Positions 1 to 7,854 of a stretch of 64,000 nt of DNA are shown here, one piece after another (the stretch's first letter is position 1; the number at the start of each line of letters is the position of its first letter). Origin of the DNA: Candidatus Woesearchaeota archaeon. Lineage in GTDB: Archaea; Nanobdellota; Nanobdellia; Woesearchaeales; UBA10216. The notes beneath the pieces are model-generated. The model was not told the DNA's origin. It searched no databases and was given only the letters and a program-made list of their open reading frames with translations. The stretch spans positions 109,734-173,733 of the forward strand of contig JACPTG010000004.1 of NCBI GenBank assembly GCA_016192905.1, written 5' to 3'. The position numbers were made by a program, and so were the translations under genes.

Positions 1-397
1 TAACCGGCTGCCTTGCGCCGCAGGCAGAGCACTTGATGAAGAGGAACTTGTCATCCCTCACCAGCTTAGTGTCAGGCTTCCTGCATTCAGGGCAGAGAAC
101 AAACTCCTTAACGTACTGCTCAATCTTCTCATTAATCCGGGATGCTGAAATCTTTGTCCCGATTATGAAGAGGCCCTTGCTCACCTCGCCAGGAGTTGCA
201 AGCTCCCTCAGGATATATTTGAGAAGATGCGCCAGCGGCCTATGCAAAAGGTCAGCAATCTGGGGGAAGTTGCTTATGATTGTGCGGTTACCCTGGATGT
301 GGCCCCGAACCTTCGGAACCTCAAACCTGGAAGTCTCCAAAACCTTCTCAGGCAATTTCTCCCTTCCACGCTCCAAAAGCTGCTTATAGTCCAACAT
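1..397 (-). CDS. eif2b: Translation initiation factor aIF2 beta subunit (3' end cut by window)
   Basis: This is the beta subunit of the heterotrimeric aIF2, which delivers initiator Met-tRNA to the small ribosomal subunit. The reading frame starts at the ATG at 397-395 and stays open to the window edge (132 codons). It shows the beta-subunit order: a short helical N-terminus, a central alpha-beta domain, then the C-terminal zinc ribbon with CPEC and, 17 residues later, CSAC. A TATA-like AATTTAAAA lies about 25-30 bases upstream on the minus strand. Only the last few residues appear to be missing. The family assignment is firm. Confidence 0.9.
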   Translation of the reverse strand, partial: MLDYKQLLERGREKLPEKVLETSRFEVPKVRGHIQGNRTIISNFPQIADLLHRPLAHLLKYILRELATPGEVSKGLFIIGTKISASRINEKIEQYVKEFVLCPECRKPDTKLVRDDKFLFIKCSACGARQPV

Positions 398-457
398 CTC
401 CTGAGGGAAAAGCCGCTGCTTTTTAAATTGTGCTGAATTTTTGATTATAATGACTAA

Positions 458-480
458 TAGCAGGCTAACTCTTCGTGTAC
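458..480. repeat. 23-bp intergenic repeat, copy 1
   Basis: The 23 bases here, beginning TAGCAGGCTAACTC, are identical to 34728-34750. A third partial copy (TAGCAGGCT) lies at 36359-36367. All three are intergenic, and each is preceded within about 15 bases by an ACTAA string. The function is unknown. Confidence 0.7.
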
Positions 481-577
481 TGTCCTCTTCGTATATGGCG
501 GTTAACTGTACAAGGGCTATACGTATTGACAAGGCAAGTGGACATTGGAAACCGTGAACGATGCCAATCAGTACACG
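474..577. other. Possible structured RNA or regulatory fold in the eif2b/RPA intergenic region
   Basis: A 9-bp perfect inverted repeat (CGTGTACTG at 474-482, CAGTACACG at 569-577) encloses two shorter complementary pairs (490-495 with 518-523, and 544-548 with 564-568). The last abuts the closing strand. This is compatible with a three-way junction. A separate 6-bp hairpin (GTGGCT/AGCCAC) lies at 596-616. No known RNA family was recognised and the strand cannot be assigned. The arrangement could be chance. Confidence 0.2.
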
Positions 578-661
578 TTACATAATCCCGCAGGGGTGGC
601 TGAATCAGGGAGCCACAGGCTGCTACTTGTTAATAGCTTTTTGTGCAATAACCCAAGAAAA

Positions 662-1261
662 TCATTCCAAGACCTTGAGCCTGCCGGGGCGGACCTCAAA
701 AACCTCGCCAAGCTCTATAAGGCTTCTTATAAGGGCCTCGGCATTTCCCATATTGCTCTTCCTGCTGATTTCCTCAATGTCAGCGCCCTTCCCATCATTT
801 CCAATGTCCATCTCCCTAATCAGCTCCCTTATCACCGCTGCGTCTGAAAGGTCAGCTGCAGGAGCCCCTGCAACCTCTTCAATGATGACTGATTCAGCGC
901 CTGAAGGGCCTGAAAGCAGCAAATCCCTCTCAAGCTCAAGCTGCCTGAGCGCAAGCATCTTCTGAGAGGACCTTGCCGCAATCTCAGGGGAAATGTACGG
1001 CTCGGCTCCAAAAAAACCGAGCCTGCCGATCACATTTATTATTTCACCCACCTCAAATGAGTCCAAAGGCTTAACCTCAGAGCCAAAGCTCCTGACTGCA
1101 ATTGAGCCCGTGCCATCATCAACAATGAAAACACCAGGGGTTTTTGAAACGAGGACTCCAATTACATTAACCTTGGCAGCGCTCCTTCCCCTGACTGACG
1201 GCTCATCAGACTGGGTAAGGGCAGCAAGTTCCCTGACGCTTGCCTTAAGGGCAGGAGCCAT
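662..1261 (-). CDS. RPA32-like OB-fold single-stranded DNA-binding protein
   Basis: This 199-residue protein has an OB-fold at about residues 28-100, including a VDDGTGSI strand-turn-strand and a GRLGFFG loop typical of RPA2-like proteins. A linker leads to a C-terminal winged-helix-like segment (about 130-199) resembling the RPA32 C-terminus. It would coat single-stranded DNA in replication and repair. It begins two bases after the MCM stop, so tbp, mcm and this gene look like one unit and its partner is probably the replisome. An RPA41-type paralogue is not in the window. The fold call is good; the exact RPA subunit name is inferred. Confidence 0.75.
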   Translation of the reverse strand: MAPALKASVRELAALTQSDEPSVRGRSAAKVNVIGVLVSKTPGVFIVDDGTGSIAVRSFGSEVKPLDSFEVGEIINVIGRLGFFGAEPYISPEIAARSSQKMLALRQLELERDLLLSGPSGAESVIIEEVAGAPAADLSDAAVIRELIREMDIGNDGKGADIEEISRKSNMGNAEALIRSLIELGEVFEVRPGRLKVLE

Positions 1262-1263
1262 AC

Positions 1264-4200
1264 CTAAGCCCTCCTGACAAATCCCGGCTTTGGCTCATAA
1301 ATGTCACCGTCCCGCTTGAGCTTCTCAATAAGCTGCTCAACGTCAGTCTCTGCAATGCCCTTGTCCAGGGCAATCTTCAGGATATCCTCAACAGGAATCA
1401 GGTTTCCAATCTTGGACTCCAGCTCCTTGATAATATCCCTGACAGCATAAATCCTGCTCCTTTCAGAAGCAGGAATGCCTGTTGAAATGCGGTCAATGTC
1501 AATCTGGCCTGTCTTCCTGTCAAAGCCAACCTGCATCAGGCAGTACCTTACAAGCTCAATAGCCCTCTGCGCATCCTCCTTGGTTACCTTCTGGGAGAGC
1601 CGGGTCCTTGCAGAAGCCTCAGAGAGCCTTATCAGGGCCTCAAGCTGCCTCGCTGAAATCGGAATCGCGCGAACCTCATGCCCCTCGCCGATTCCGAATG
1701 TAATCTCCTCCCTTATGCCCAGGCTCCGCATCTGCACATAAAAGTCCTTAATCTCGTTAAGAGCTGAATCAGTAAGGACAGGACTAATATTCTGCCTTGC
1801 ATACGCGACGTACTTCTTGAGGAAATCAGTGCCAATCTCAGCCTCAATCTGCTCAGGCGTCTGGTGAAGAAAAAGTATGTGCTGCGCCATCTTCTCATCC
1901 TTCGCCTTGTTAGGAATATCAGTAATCGGAAAAATCAGGTCAAACCTGTTAATCAAAGTCGGAGGCATGTCAATCTGGCTCGCGAGCACAGAGAAAGGGT
2001 CAAACCTGCCAAGCTTGGGATTGGCGGCGACAAGGACAGTCGTTCTTGTAAGAAGGGTGGACTGGATGCTTGCCTTGGAAACTGAAAGGGTGTTATGAAG
2101 CACCAATCCCTCACTGACAAACGTCTTTGTAGGCTCAACAGTGACATCGTAAACCCATTTGATATCCTCATTCTCAATTCTTCTGACACTTTTTACAGTG
2201 ACAAACCTCAAATCGCTTTTTACAATAGACAAAAGCTGCCCAAGCTCATTTTCAACTGCTGAAAGCCTCTTCCAGGCAACGCTCCTGGTTTTCTGCAGCA
2301 ATTCAGAATGCATCTGCGAATGCGGCCGCTTTTCAACATAGTAAACCATTGACGAGGAAATCCCGACTTCATTCAACACATCAGCCAGTGGGGTAAGGCT
2401 GCCCCTTCTGACATCCCTGATTGATTCAGAACAAAGAGCTGCGGCGCATTCATGCAGCTTCAGCCTCACCCTTCCCAATTGCCTGAGCACTATATCCCTA
2501 TTGGAGTTCTGGTTCCTAGAAATTATCCTGTTGAAATATCCGTTGCTAAGCCTCAGCTTCTTCAGCAATGCATTAACCCGTTTCAAAATTATCGTCGGAA
2601 CAGGGTCCCGATAGTTTGACTTCCTGGAGCTGCGAGCGCACAAAAACCCTATTCTTGCAAGCCTTTTGTCATCCTGCTCAACAATTTCATCCTTAAAGGC
2701 ATTCATGCTTTTAGTGGAGGAAACCACGACTTTGAAATATTTCCTGCCAGCCCTTGATTCAGTCGCTATGTAGCTGTTAACACCGAATTCCAAAAGCAAG
2801 TCCTGGAAGTCCTTGGCCAAGCCGTAAGACGAAGTAATGTAGCCGAACCGTTCGGAATCAACAAACCCATCACCCCTAAAGGCGGCCGCCAAAAACTCCC
2901 TCTTAGCTTCAGAAGAAGAAACCTTAAGCTTGTTGGGGACTCTCTTGAAGTAAGTGTGGCCTTCTGTAACCAAATAGCCCAGAAGCCTTCCAAGCTCCTT
3001 TGAAACCCCACATCCCTCCCGAACCGGCAATACCCTTGGAGCGAAGGACAAGTCATTAACCTGAACCTGCTCGGCCGGAATTTCGGCGATTCCCTCCCTA
3101 AACAGGTAAACAGGGTGCTCAGGAGTAACAACAATCCTCCTGCCATTGCTAAAAGAGATTTCTATGAAGTGGTCAGGAGCAGAATGCCTGGAAACCCTTT
3201 TAGCCTTAATCGGGAAAACTTTCCTGAAGTCTGTCGTAAGCAGTTCAAGATTTTCAACCGGCAAAATTTCACAGTTTATTCCCTGGATTGTCCCATCCTT
3301 GTTGGCGTCTAAAAGGCTGTCAACCAGCTTCCCTATTCTGTGAGTTGAGCCGTCGCCAAGCATAATCTCAAAATCAGGGTGGTAGCTCTGCTGCTCCATG
3401 GCCTCGTGTAATGCTCCGCTGTCCTCCTCACTCATTTTGTCCAGCTCATCGATACAATTATGCATTATTATGTTATTTGCAACAAAGTTATTTGTACCCT
3501 CCATTGTGAAGTCGTAAACGTATTCCTCGTGCAGCTCTTCAATTGAAACCACCTTATCCCAGAGAACATCGCCCGAAAGCTTCCTTCCCAAATCATCATT
3601 CGTCTTACAATAATTCCAAAAATACCTGAATACATTCTTTCCAAGCCTGCCGGAATTGCTTTTCAAGAGCCTTCTAAAGAAATCCTGGTGGTTGGGCAAG
3701 ACATCGATCCTTCCCTTAATCTCCACGGCAGCCAAAAGATTGCCCTTGGCAATTTTTTCAGGGTGAAGGAAGGTCACATGCTTAAAGAAACTGCTTACCT
3801 CCTCAAATCCCCTTATCGAGCAATGCCAGCTGTGAGTTGATTTTTCCACACTTGAAATAATCCCGAACCTTAGCAATATTTCCTGGAATAATTGAGCATT
3901 TTCCCTTATGCCTGTTGTTATAGTTGCCTCCGTAGGATTCTCCCTGATGCTTCCATCGCCATCAAAAACGCCAGCCATAAATGCGGCTAATGTAGCTCTT
4001 GAATATCCCAGGATTTTTTTGTCGAGACAGTGCAAAGATGACTTATTGCCTGAAGGCACTCCAAAGTCGATAATTCTTTCGGCAAATGCCTTTTGAAAAT
4101 TAATTATCTGACGAACCTCCTTCCTGGTTATGACTTCTTTCCCTCTGATAATGCTACGTCTTCCAGGCGGTGTTGAACGCACGCTAAATTTGACATTCAA

Positions 4201-6984
4201 ATTATGCAGTATTTCAGTAGCGCGACCAATTAGCCCTACATGGCTATTATAGATTGTTGTCACCGCATGCCGTGAGTTTATCGAGATGTGGCCGTCACTG
4301 GCAATAAGCCCGCAAATATAGGCGAAATCTGTGTCGTAGCAGTCACTACCGTCGATGCCATAATTCCTGGGGACAGCAACAAAATCGCCCTCTGAAATCC
4401 CGGCTGCCGCAACCCATTTGAAATCGGAATCCTTAGCCAGCAGCAGTTCGTTATCCTCAGTGACCTTCAGGCTTCTTCCAGTCCTTGTGGTAAGGAGCAG
4501 CACCCTTTTGTCATTTTTAATCCTGAAAGCTTTTTTTATAGGAAAAGGCTCGATAGCCTTATTTTTTAAGTTCAGGCCAAGAACCTTGAATTTTGGGGAA
4601 ATGATCCGCTCCCCATCCCTAAATAGGTCCGCGAATTTTATTTTTTCAAGGCTTTCAGTTATAAACTCTGTATCGCCTGTTGTACAGCAAATCCCGTTAT
4701 TTGCCAGCACAAGCGCTCCAGCCTCAAGGCTCCATCCGCCGAGGAATTCGTCGCGCACGACGGCAGCAGTCATGCCAGCGCCTGTAACGCTCTTGCCGCT
4801 GATATAGCGGCCTTTAGGCGCTATTCTGCTTATGCGCTTGAGGAGCTGGCTCTTGCCGGAATTATGGCACACAATACCGTTTGCAATAAACATCTTAGTT
4901 ACAGGAACCTCGAAATCATATACATCAGTTACTCCTGCGGGCATAACCCTGACTACACGCTCCCATTTCTGAGGGCCTTTTCTTTTCTGAGTGCTGCTCC
5001 TATTCCTTACAGCAACCAGACATTTTTCCAATGCGGATATTTTTTTCGCAGAGTTAAATCCGATGTGCCTGGCGAACAATCCAATATCCCTGGATCTCCT
5101 TATGCATAGGTTATCCTGGATGATTCTTGACTGGATGCCGAAATACAACAGCAAAAGCTGCACGTCTTTAAGAAGGCCGGCTGAACGTGACTTCAATTGC
5201 ACAGATACCCGTCCCCTTCCCTTTGCAAAAGCGCAGCCATCTGCTTCGAACAGCCAGCTAATGAACCTTGAAACAACAATCTTTGGACTTTGGAAAATAG
5301 CCTGCGGAACCCGCTTTTCCTTCAAAAATGACAATGAATGGGCAACCTGCCTGCTGTTAACTTCCACTAAATGCATCTGCTGCCCGGATACAAACTGCCT
5401 CAAACCTTGGCGCCCATCAACTATCGTCTTAATCCCGCCAGCTTTCCTGGCAAAGACCGAAGGCTCCAGGTTAAACTCCTGCCTGAACAATCCCTGGATA
5501 ATCGCAATCAAATCAGTTTCCTCTGAGTTAACGTAGCATGTAAGCCTATAGCCATTCGGATGAATATTCCCGTCGCCAATTATATAGCCGCAGAGGGAAG
5601 CAAGGCCCGGAGTAAAGAATTCAGGGATTGAAACTTCCTTCAGCGGACCACTATGGCTTTCCACCCTTTCAAAGTTTGTCGGGGCCAGCTTTTTTACAAT
5701 GTTGGGAATGACTGGCGCCACTCTTATTGGCTCGTCCAACAAAAGCTCATCAGCCCTTTTCCAGCCTTCCTTTGTCAGGAATGGCTGATTGTATGTGCAC
5801 GTAACTTCCTTCCCTGTTTCTGTAACCAGCCGAAGCACCGGCTGGGACCTGTAATGCTGGAAGAGCGTTGCAAAATCATAAGGCAAATCGCTTTCATTCC
5901 GCCTTATTTTGGAAATAACAAGGTTTATTCTTTGCAAATGTCCCTCGCCCAAGCTGCTGATTGGCTGCATGCCCCTGTACAGCAGAGCCACCTGAGAATC
6001 TCCTGCGATGCATCCAGGGTCACCAACCAGCATCACGTGGACATCACCTCTCGTCGTCATCCCGTCAGGCCGCTGCTTCCTCACCCCGCCCATAAGCTGA
6101 AGGACAAGCGCCTCCTTCACCTTGTCGTAGCCAAAAATCGAAGGCGCGACAGAATCAGTCAACTTCTGGTACACCTTGGGGTCAGAGGCAAGCTCAAGAA
6201 TCCTCTTTTGCTCCTCCCTGCTTATCTTAACGTCGTAAAAATCCTCCTGGCTTGAGGAAATGCTGTTCACCTCAAGCAGAAAATCAAACACAGTGGACTT
6301 CCCGCCAGACCTCAGTATTATCGGAACCTCCTTAAGAATACCGACAACCGCAACCCTGCTGCCTGGATTCACCTTCTTCTCTGTAAGGGGGCTGACGAGG
6401 TCCTCCTTCAGAAAGAGGTTAAGCCTCTTGGGCTGCTCGCTGCCCTCAAGGTTTTCAGCAGGCTCCTCAAGAACCATGCTCTGCGCATCCACCATCTCCT
6501 TGCTCAGCAAGGTAAACTTCCCCTTCCTCCCGCAGCTGCACTTGGCAGGCTCGCGAAAGCTCTGGTCAAGCTGGAGCACAGCCATCACCTGGCCGCAGGC
6601 AGGGCATTCAAACCTCGAAGAAACAACCTGGGGCCTGACATCGCCCTTCTTCTTCACAACGCCCTCAATGTAAAGAAGCCTGCCCAGATGCTCGCTCCTG
6701 ACAGTCCTGATGGCGAGCTTCCTGTCTTCAGGCAGATTGGAAACCCTGACCCTGACGCTGCCCTGGACAGGCAGGTCAATCTGGCTGCAGGCAAGCTCTG
6801 CAGACTTCAGGGAATCCTCAGGGCTGTTAAGAAGCTCCTCAGCCATAGCCGGGTCAAACTTTGACAGCTCTGCAAAATCAATCACCAGGAAATTCTTCCC
6901 GGTGCTTACTGACTCCAGAAGGGCTGCCTTGTAATTATCCTCAATGAACTCCTGATACTTCCTTACAGACTCCTCAACATTCAC
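1264..6984 (-). CDS. mcm: Replicative helicase MCM with three inteins
   Basis: This 1906-codon frame encodes an archaeal MCM interrupted in frame by three inteins (residues 325-708, 767-1176 and 1200-1631). Removing them leaves 680 residues, normal for archaeal MCM. The mature protein has an N-terminal domain with a zinc site (CPAC then CSC, about 127-151), Walker A restored as GDPG+SGKSQ, Walker B restored as NNGIC+CIDELDKM, the post-Walker-B helix EQQ+TLSVSKA, the arginine finger in LINRFDLIF and a C-terminal winged helix. It unwinds DNA at the fork as a hexamer. The start is GTG at 6984, overlapping the tbp stop by four bases. All three inteins sit in ATPase motifs, so activity should depend on splicing. 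Confidence 0.96.
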   Translation of the reverse strand: MNVEESVRKYQEFIEDNYKAALLESVSTGKNFLVIDFAELSKFDPAMAEELLNSPEDSLKSAELACSQIDLPVQGSVRVRVSNLPEDRKLAIRTVRSEHLGRLLYIEGVVKKKGDVRPQVVSSRFECPACGQVMAVLQLDQSFREPAKCSCGRKGKFTLLSKEMVDAQSMVLEEPAENLEGSEQPKRLNLFLKEDLVSPLTEKKVNPGSRVAVVGILKEVPIILRSGGKSTVFDFLLEVNSISSSQEDFYDVKISREEQKRILELASDPKVYQKLTDSVAPSIFGYDKVKEALVLQLMGGVRKQRPDGMTTRGDVHVMLVGDPGCIAGDSQVALLYRGMQPISSLGEGHLQRINLVISKIRRNESDLPYDFATLFQHYRSQPVLRLVTETGKEVTCTYNQPFLTKEGWKRADELLLDEPIRVAPVIPNIVKKLAPTNFERVESHSGPLKEVSIPEFFTPGLASLCGYIIGDGNIHPNGYRLTCYVNSEETDLIAIIQGLFRQEFNLEPSVFARKAGGIKTIVDGRQGLRQFVSGQQMHLVEVNSRQVAHSLSFLKEKRVPQAIFQSPKIVVSRFISWLFEADGCAFAKGRGRVSVQLKSRSAGLLKDVQLLLLYFGIQSRIIQDNLCIRRSRDIGLFARHIGFNSAKKISALEKCLVAVRNRSSTQKRKGPQKWERVVRVMPAGVTDVYDFEVPVTKMFIANGIVCHNSGKSQLLKRISRIAPKGRYISGKSVTGAGMTAAVVRDEFLGGWSLEAGALVLANNGICCTTGDTEFITESLEKIKFADLFRDGERIISPKFKVLGLNLKNKAIEPFPIKKAFRIKNDKRVLLLTTRTGRSLKVTEDNELLLAKDSDFKWVAAAGISEGDFVAVPRNYGIDGSDCYDTDFAYICGLIASDGHISINSRHAVTTIYNSHVGLIGRATEILHNLNVKFSVRSTPPGRRSIIRGKEVITRKEVRQIINFQKAFAERIIDFGVPSGNKSSLHCLDKKILGYSRATLAAFMAGVFDGDGSIRENPTEATITTGIRENAQLFQEILLRFGIISSVEKSTHSWHCSIRGFEEVSSFFKHVTFLHPEKIAKGNLLAAVEIKGRIDVLPNHQDFFRRLLKSNSGRLGKNVFRYFWNYCKTNDDLGRKLSGDVLWDKVVSIEELHEEYVYDFTMEGTNNFVANNIIMHNCIDELDKMSEEDSGALHEAMEQQSYHPDFEIMLGDGSTHRIGKLVDSLLDANKDGTIQGINCEILPVENLELLTTDFRKVFPIKAKRVSRHSAPDHFIEISFSNGRRIVVTPEHPVYLFREGIAEIPAEQVQVNDLSFAPRVLPVREGCGVSKELGRLLGYLVTEGHTYFKRVPNKLKVSSSEAKREFLAAAFRGDGFVDSERFGYITSSYGLAKDFQDLLLEFGVNSYIATESRAGRKYFKVVVSSTKSMNAFKDEIVEQDDKRLARIGFLCARSSRKSNYRDPVPTIILKRVNALLKKLRLSNGYFNRIISRNQNSNRDIVLRQLGRVRLKLHECAAALCSESIRDVRRGSLTPLADVLNEVGISSSMVYYVEKRPHSQMHSELLQKTRSVAWKRLSAVENELGQLLSIVKSDLRFVTVKSVRRIENEDIKWVYDVTVEPTKTFVSEGLVLHNTLSVSKASIQSTLLTRTTVLVAANPKLGRFDPFSVLASQIDMPPTLINRFDLIFPITDIPNKAKDEKMAQHILFLHQTPEQIEAEIGTDFLKKYVAYARQNISPVLTDSALNEIKDFYVQMRSLGIREEITFGIGEGHEVRAIPISARQLEALIRLSEASARTRLSQKVTKEDAQRAIELVRYCLMQVGFDRKTGQIDIDRISTGIPASERSRIYAVRDIIKELESKIGNLIPVEDILKIALDKGIAETDVEQLIEKLKRDGDIYEPKPGFVRRA
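2092..3387 (-). mobile_element. Intein 3 in MCM (post-Walker-B insertion)
   Basis: This 432-residue intein begins with Ser1200 (SYHPDFEIMLGDG) rather than Cys, ends GLVLHN and is followed by Thr as C-extein nucleophile. The B-block histidine is seen in TPEHPVYL. The first endonuclease motif is degenerate (LLGYLVTEG) and the second reads FLAAAFRGDG. About 150 extra residues with HTH-like character (about 1450-1590) follow the endonuclease core. Confidence 0.88.
3457..4686 (-). mobile_element. Intein 2 in MCM (Walker B insertion)
   Basis: This 410-residue intein begins CTTGDTEF (Cys767) and ends NIIMHN, followed by Cys of CIDELDKM. The splice junction lies between the two cysteines of the Walker B motif. 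The LAGLIDADG-type motifs YICGLIASDG and FMAGVFDGDG are both intact-looking, so homing activity is plausible. Confidence 0.92.
4861..6012 (-). mobile_element. Intein 1 in MCM (Walker A insertion)
   Basis: This 384-residue intein begins at Cys325, directly after GDPG, and ends VCHN, followed by Ser as the C-extein nucleophile. Splicing restores the Walker A loop. Endonuclease motifs are visible (LCGYIIGDG and FISWLFEADG), as expected for a LAGLIDADG homing enzyme. The acidic residue is kept in both motifs, so it may still be active. Confidence 0.92.
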
Positions 6985-7529
6985 CTTTTCACCTTTTTAA
7001 GGTTGTCAACAAGCTTGTCCAAAGCCTTGTTCACCTCGGACTCAGACTTAGTGCCAGTGCAGACTATCTTCCCATTGCTGAAAAGGAGGAAGGTTGCCTT
7101 GATGTCAGGGTCAATAAGCTTGTACACCAGGCCTGGGAACTGCTCAGGCTCATACTCTGTATTCCTAAGCTTCATGGCCAGCACGTTCAGGTTAAGGTCC
7201 ATTCCGACAGTGCCTGACGCAACTATATTCTGAATGTTAATCTCAGGCTTGATGCTTATCCTAATCCCTATCTTCTCAAGGCTCTTGATAATCTTCCTGA
7301 TGGACTCCTCAACCTTGTCCATGGACCGCGCGCCAGTGCACACGACCTTGCCGCTGCTAAAAATAAGGGCAGAAGTCTTCGGCTCCTTAATCCTGATAAC
7401 CAGCCCTGGGAACTGCTCAGGGTTATACTCAGTGTTGGGAAGCGTAGAAGCCATCTTCTCCAAAGGAATGTCATGGTTCAGAGAAGTGCTAACCACAATG
7501 TTAACAACCTTAATTTCCCTCTTGCTCAT
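6981..7529 (-). CDS. tbp: TATA-box binding protein (TBP)
   Basis: This is the general transcription factor TBP, which binds and bends the TATA box and recruits TFB. The protein is about 182 residues from the ATG at 7529. It shows the two-fold repeat: NTEYNPEQFPGLV with FSSGKVVCTGA in the first half and NTEYEPEQFPGLV with FSNGKIVCTGT in the second. An in-frame TTG at 7544 would add five residues. The ATG is preferred because a G-rich stretch sits just before it as a ribosome binding site. It overlaps the mcm start by four bases, linking transcription and replication genes. Confidence 0.95.
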   Translation of the reverse strand: MSKREIKVVNIVVSTSLNHDIPLEKMASTLPNTEYNPEQFPGLVIRIKEPKTSALIFSSGKVVCTGARSMDKVEESIRKIIKSLEKIGIRISIKPEINIQNIVASGTVGMDLNLNVLAMKLRNTEYEPEQFPGLVYKLIDPDIKATFLLFSNGKIVCTGTKSESEVNKALDKLVDNLKKVKR

Positions 7530-7545
7530 ACAAAACCCCCCCAAA

Positions 7546-7562
7546 AGCCCTTTAAAAGGGCT
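7546..7562. promoter_or_regulatory. 17-bp palindrome in the tbp leader
   Basis: AGCCCTTT-A-AAAGGGCT is a perfect 8+1+8 inverted repeat between the putative tbp TATA box and the start codon. It overlaps a second TATA-like ATTTAAATA (7562-7570). It could be an operator or simply part of the promoter. Confidence 0.4.
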
Positions 7563-7586
7563 ATTTAAATGAAAAGAGCGAGCTCA

Positions 7587-7596
7587 TTTATAAATA
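7587..7596 (-). promoter_or_regulatory. TATA box for tbp-mcm-RPA unit
   Basis: On the minus strand TATTTATAAA lies about 60 bases upstream of the tbp ATG, followed by the 17-bp palindrome. It is a good archaeal TATA match. Whether this or the nearer ATTTAAATA at 7562-7570 is used cannot be told. Confidence 0.5.
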
Positions 7597-7729
7597 CTTT
7601 TGTAATCCGAATGCTATTTTCAAGAAGATAAGCCCCCTTCATTTCCAGTGGAAAAATGGATGGTTTGATTTTGCGCAATTAACATCTGTTTCTTACGCAC
7701 TTTTAGCATTTTTTTATAAACCAGATTCT

Positions 7730-7813
7730 TATTATAATACCGATACGCATTACAATATAATGCTACTAATATATAAATCTTTCTATATTATAATGCGATT
7801 TTCTATTATAATA
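7730..7813. promoter_or_regulatory. AT-rich repeat cluster upstream of the AAA+ ATPase gene
   Basis: The palindromic 10-mer TATTATAATA occurs at 7730-7739 and 7804-7813. Between them lies a 14-bp inverted repeat with one mismatch (CGCATTACAATATA at 7746-7759 and its partner at 7784-7797), which flanks a TATA-like ATATATAAAT. The region from 7563 to 7854 holds no gene. The cluster could be an operator for the downstream ATPase gene or initiator-binding sites of an origin. Confidence 0.5.
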
Positions 7814-7854
7814 GGGAAAAGCTTTTATATATGTTCCCTCCTAAGCACAATCAT

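Noticed and set aside
481..660. tRNA or box C/D RNA in the eif2b/RPA gap
   Set aside because: No cloverleaf with a T-arm or paired C and D boxes could be made on either strand.
1953..2189. Many long frames opposite or inside mcm, the surface protein and ribosomal genes
   Set aside because: They are shadows of well-identified genes with biased codon use, and show no start signals or families.
7831..7854. Upstream ATG for the AAA+ ATPase
   Set aside because: It overlaps the likely TATA box, so it would not be in the transcript.
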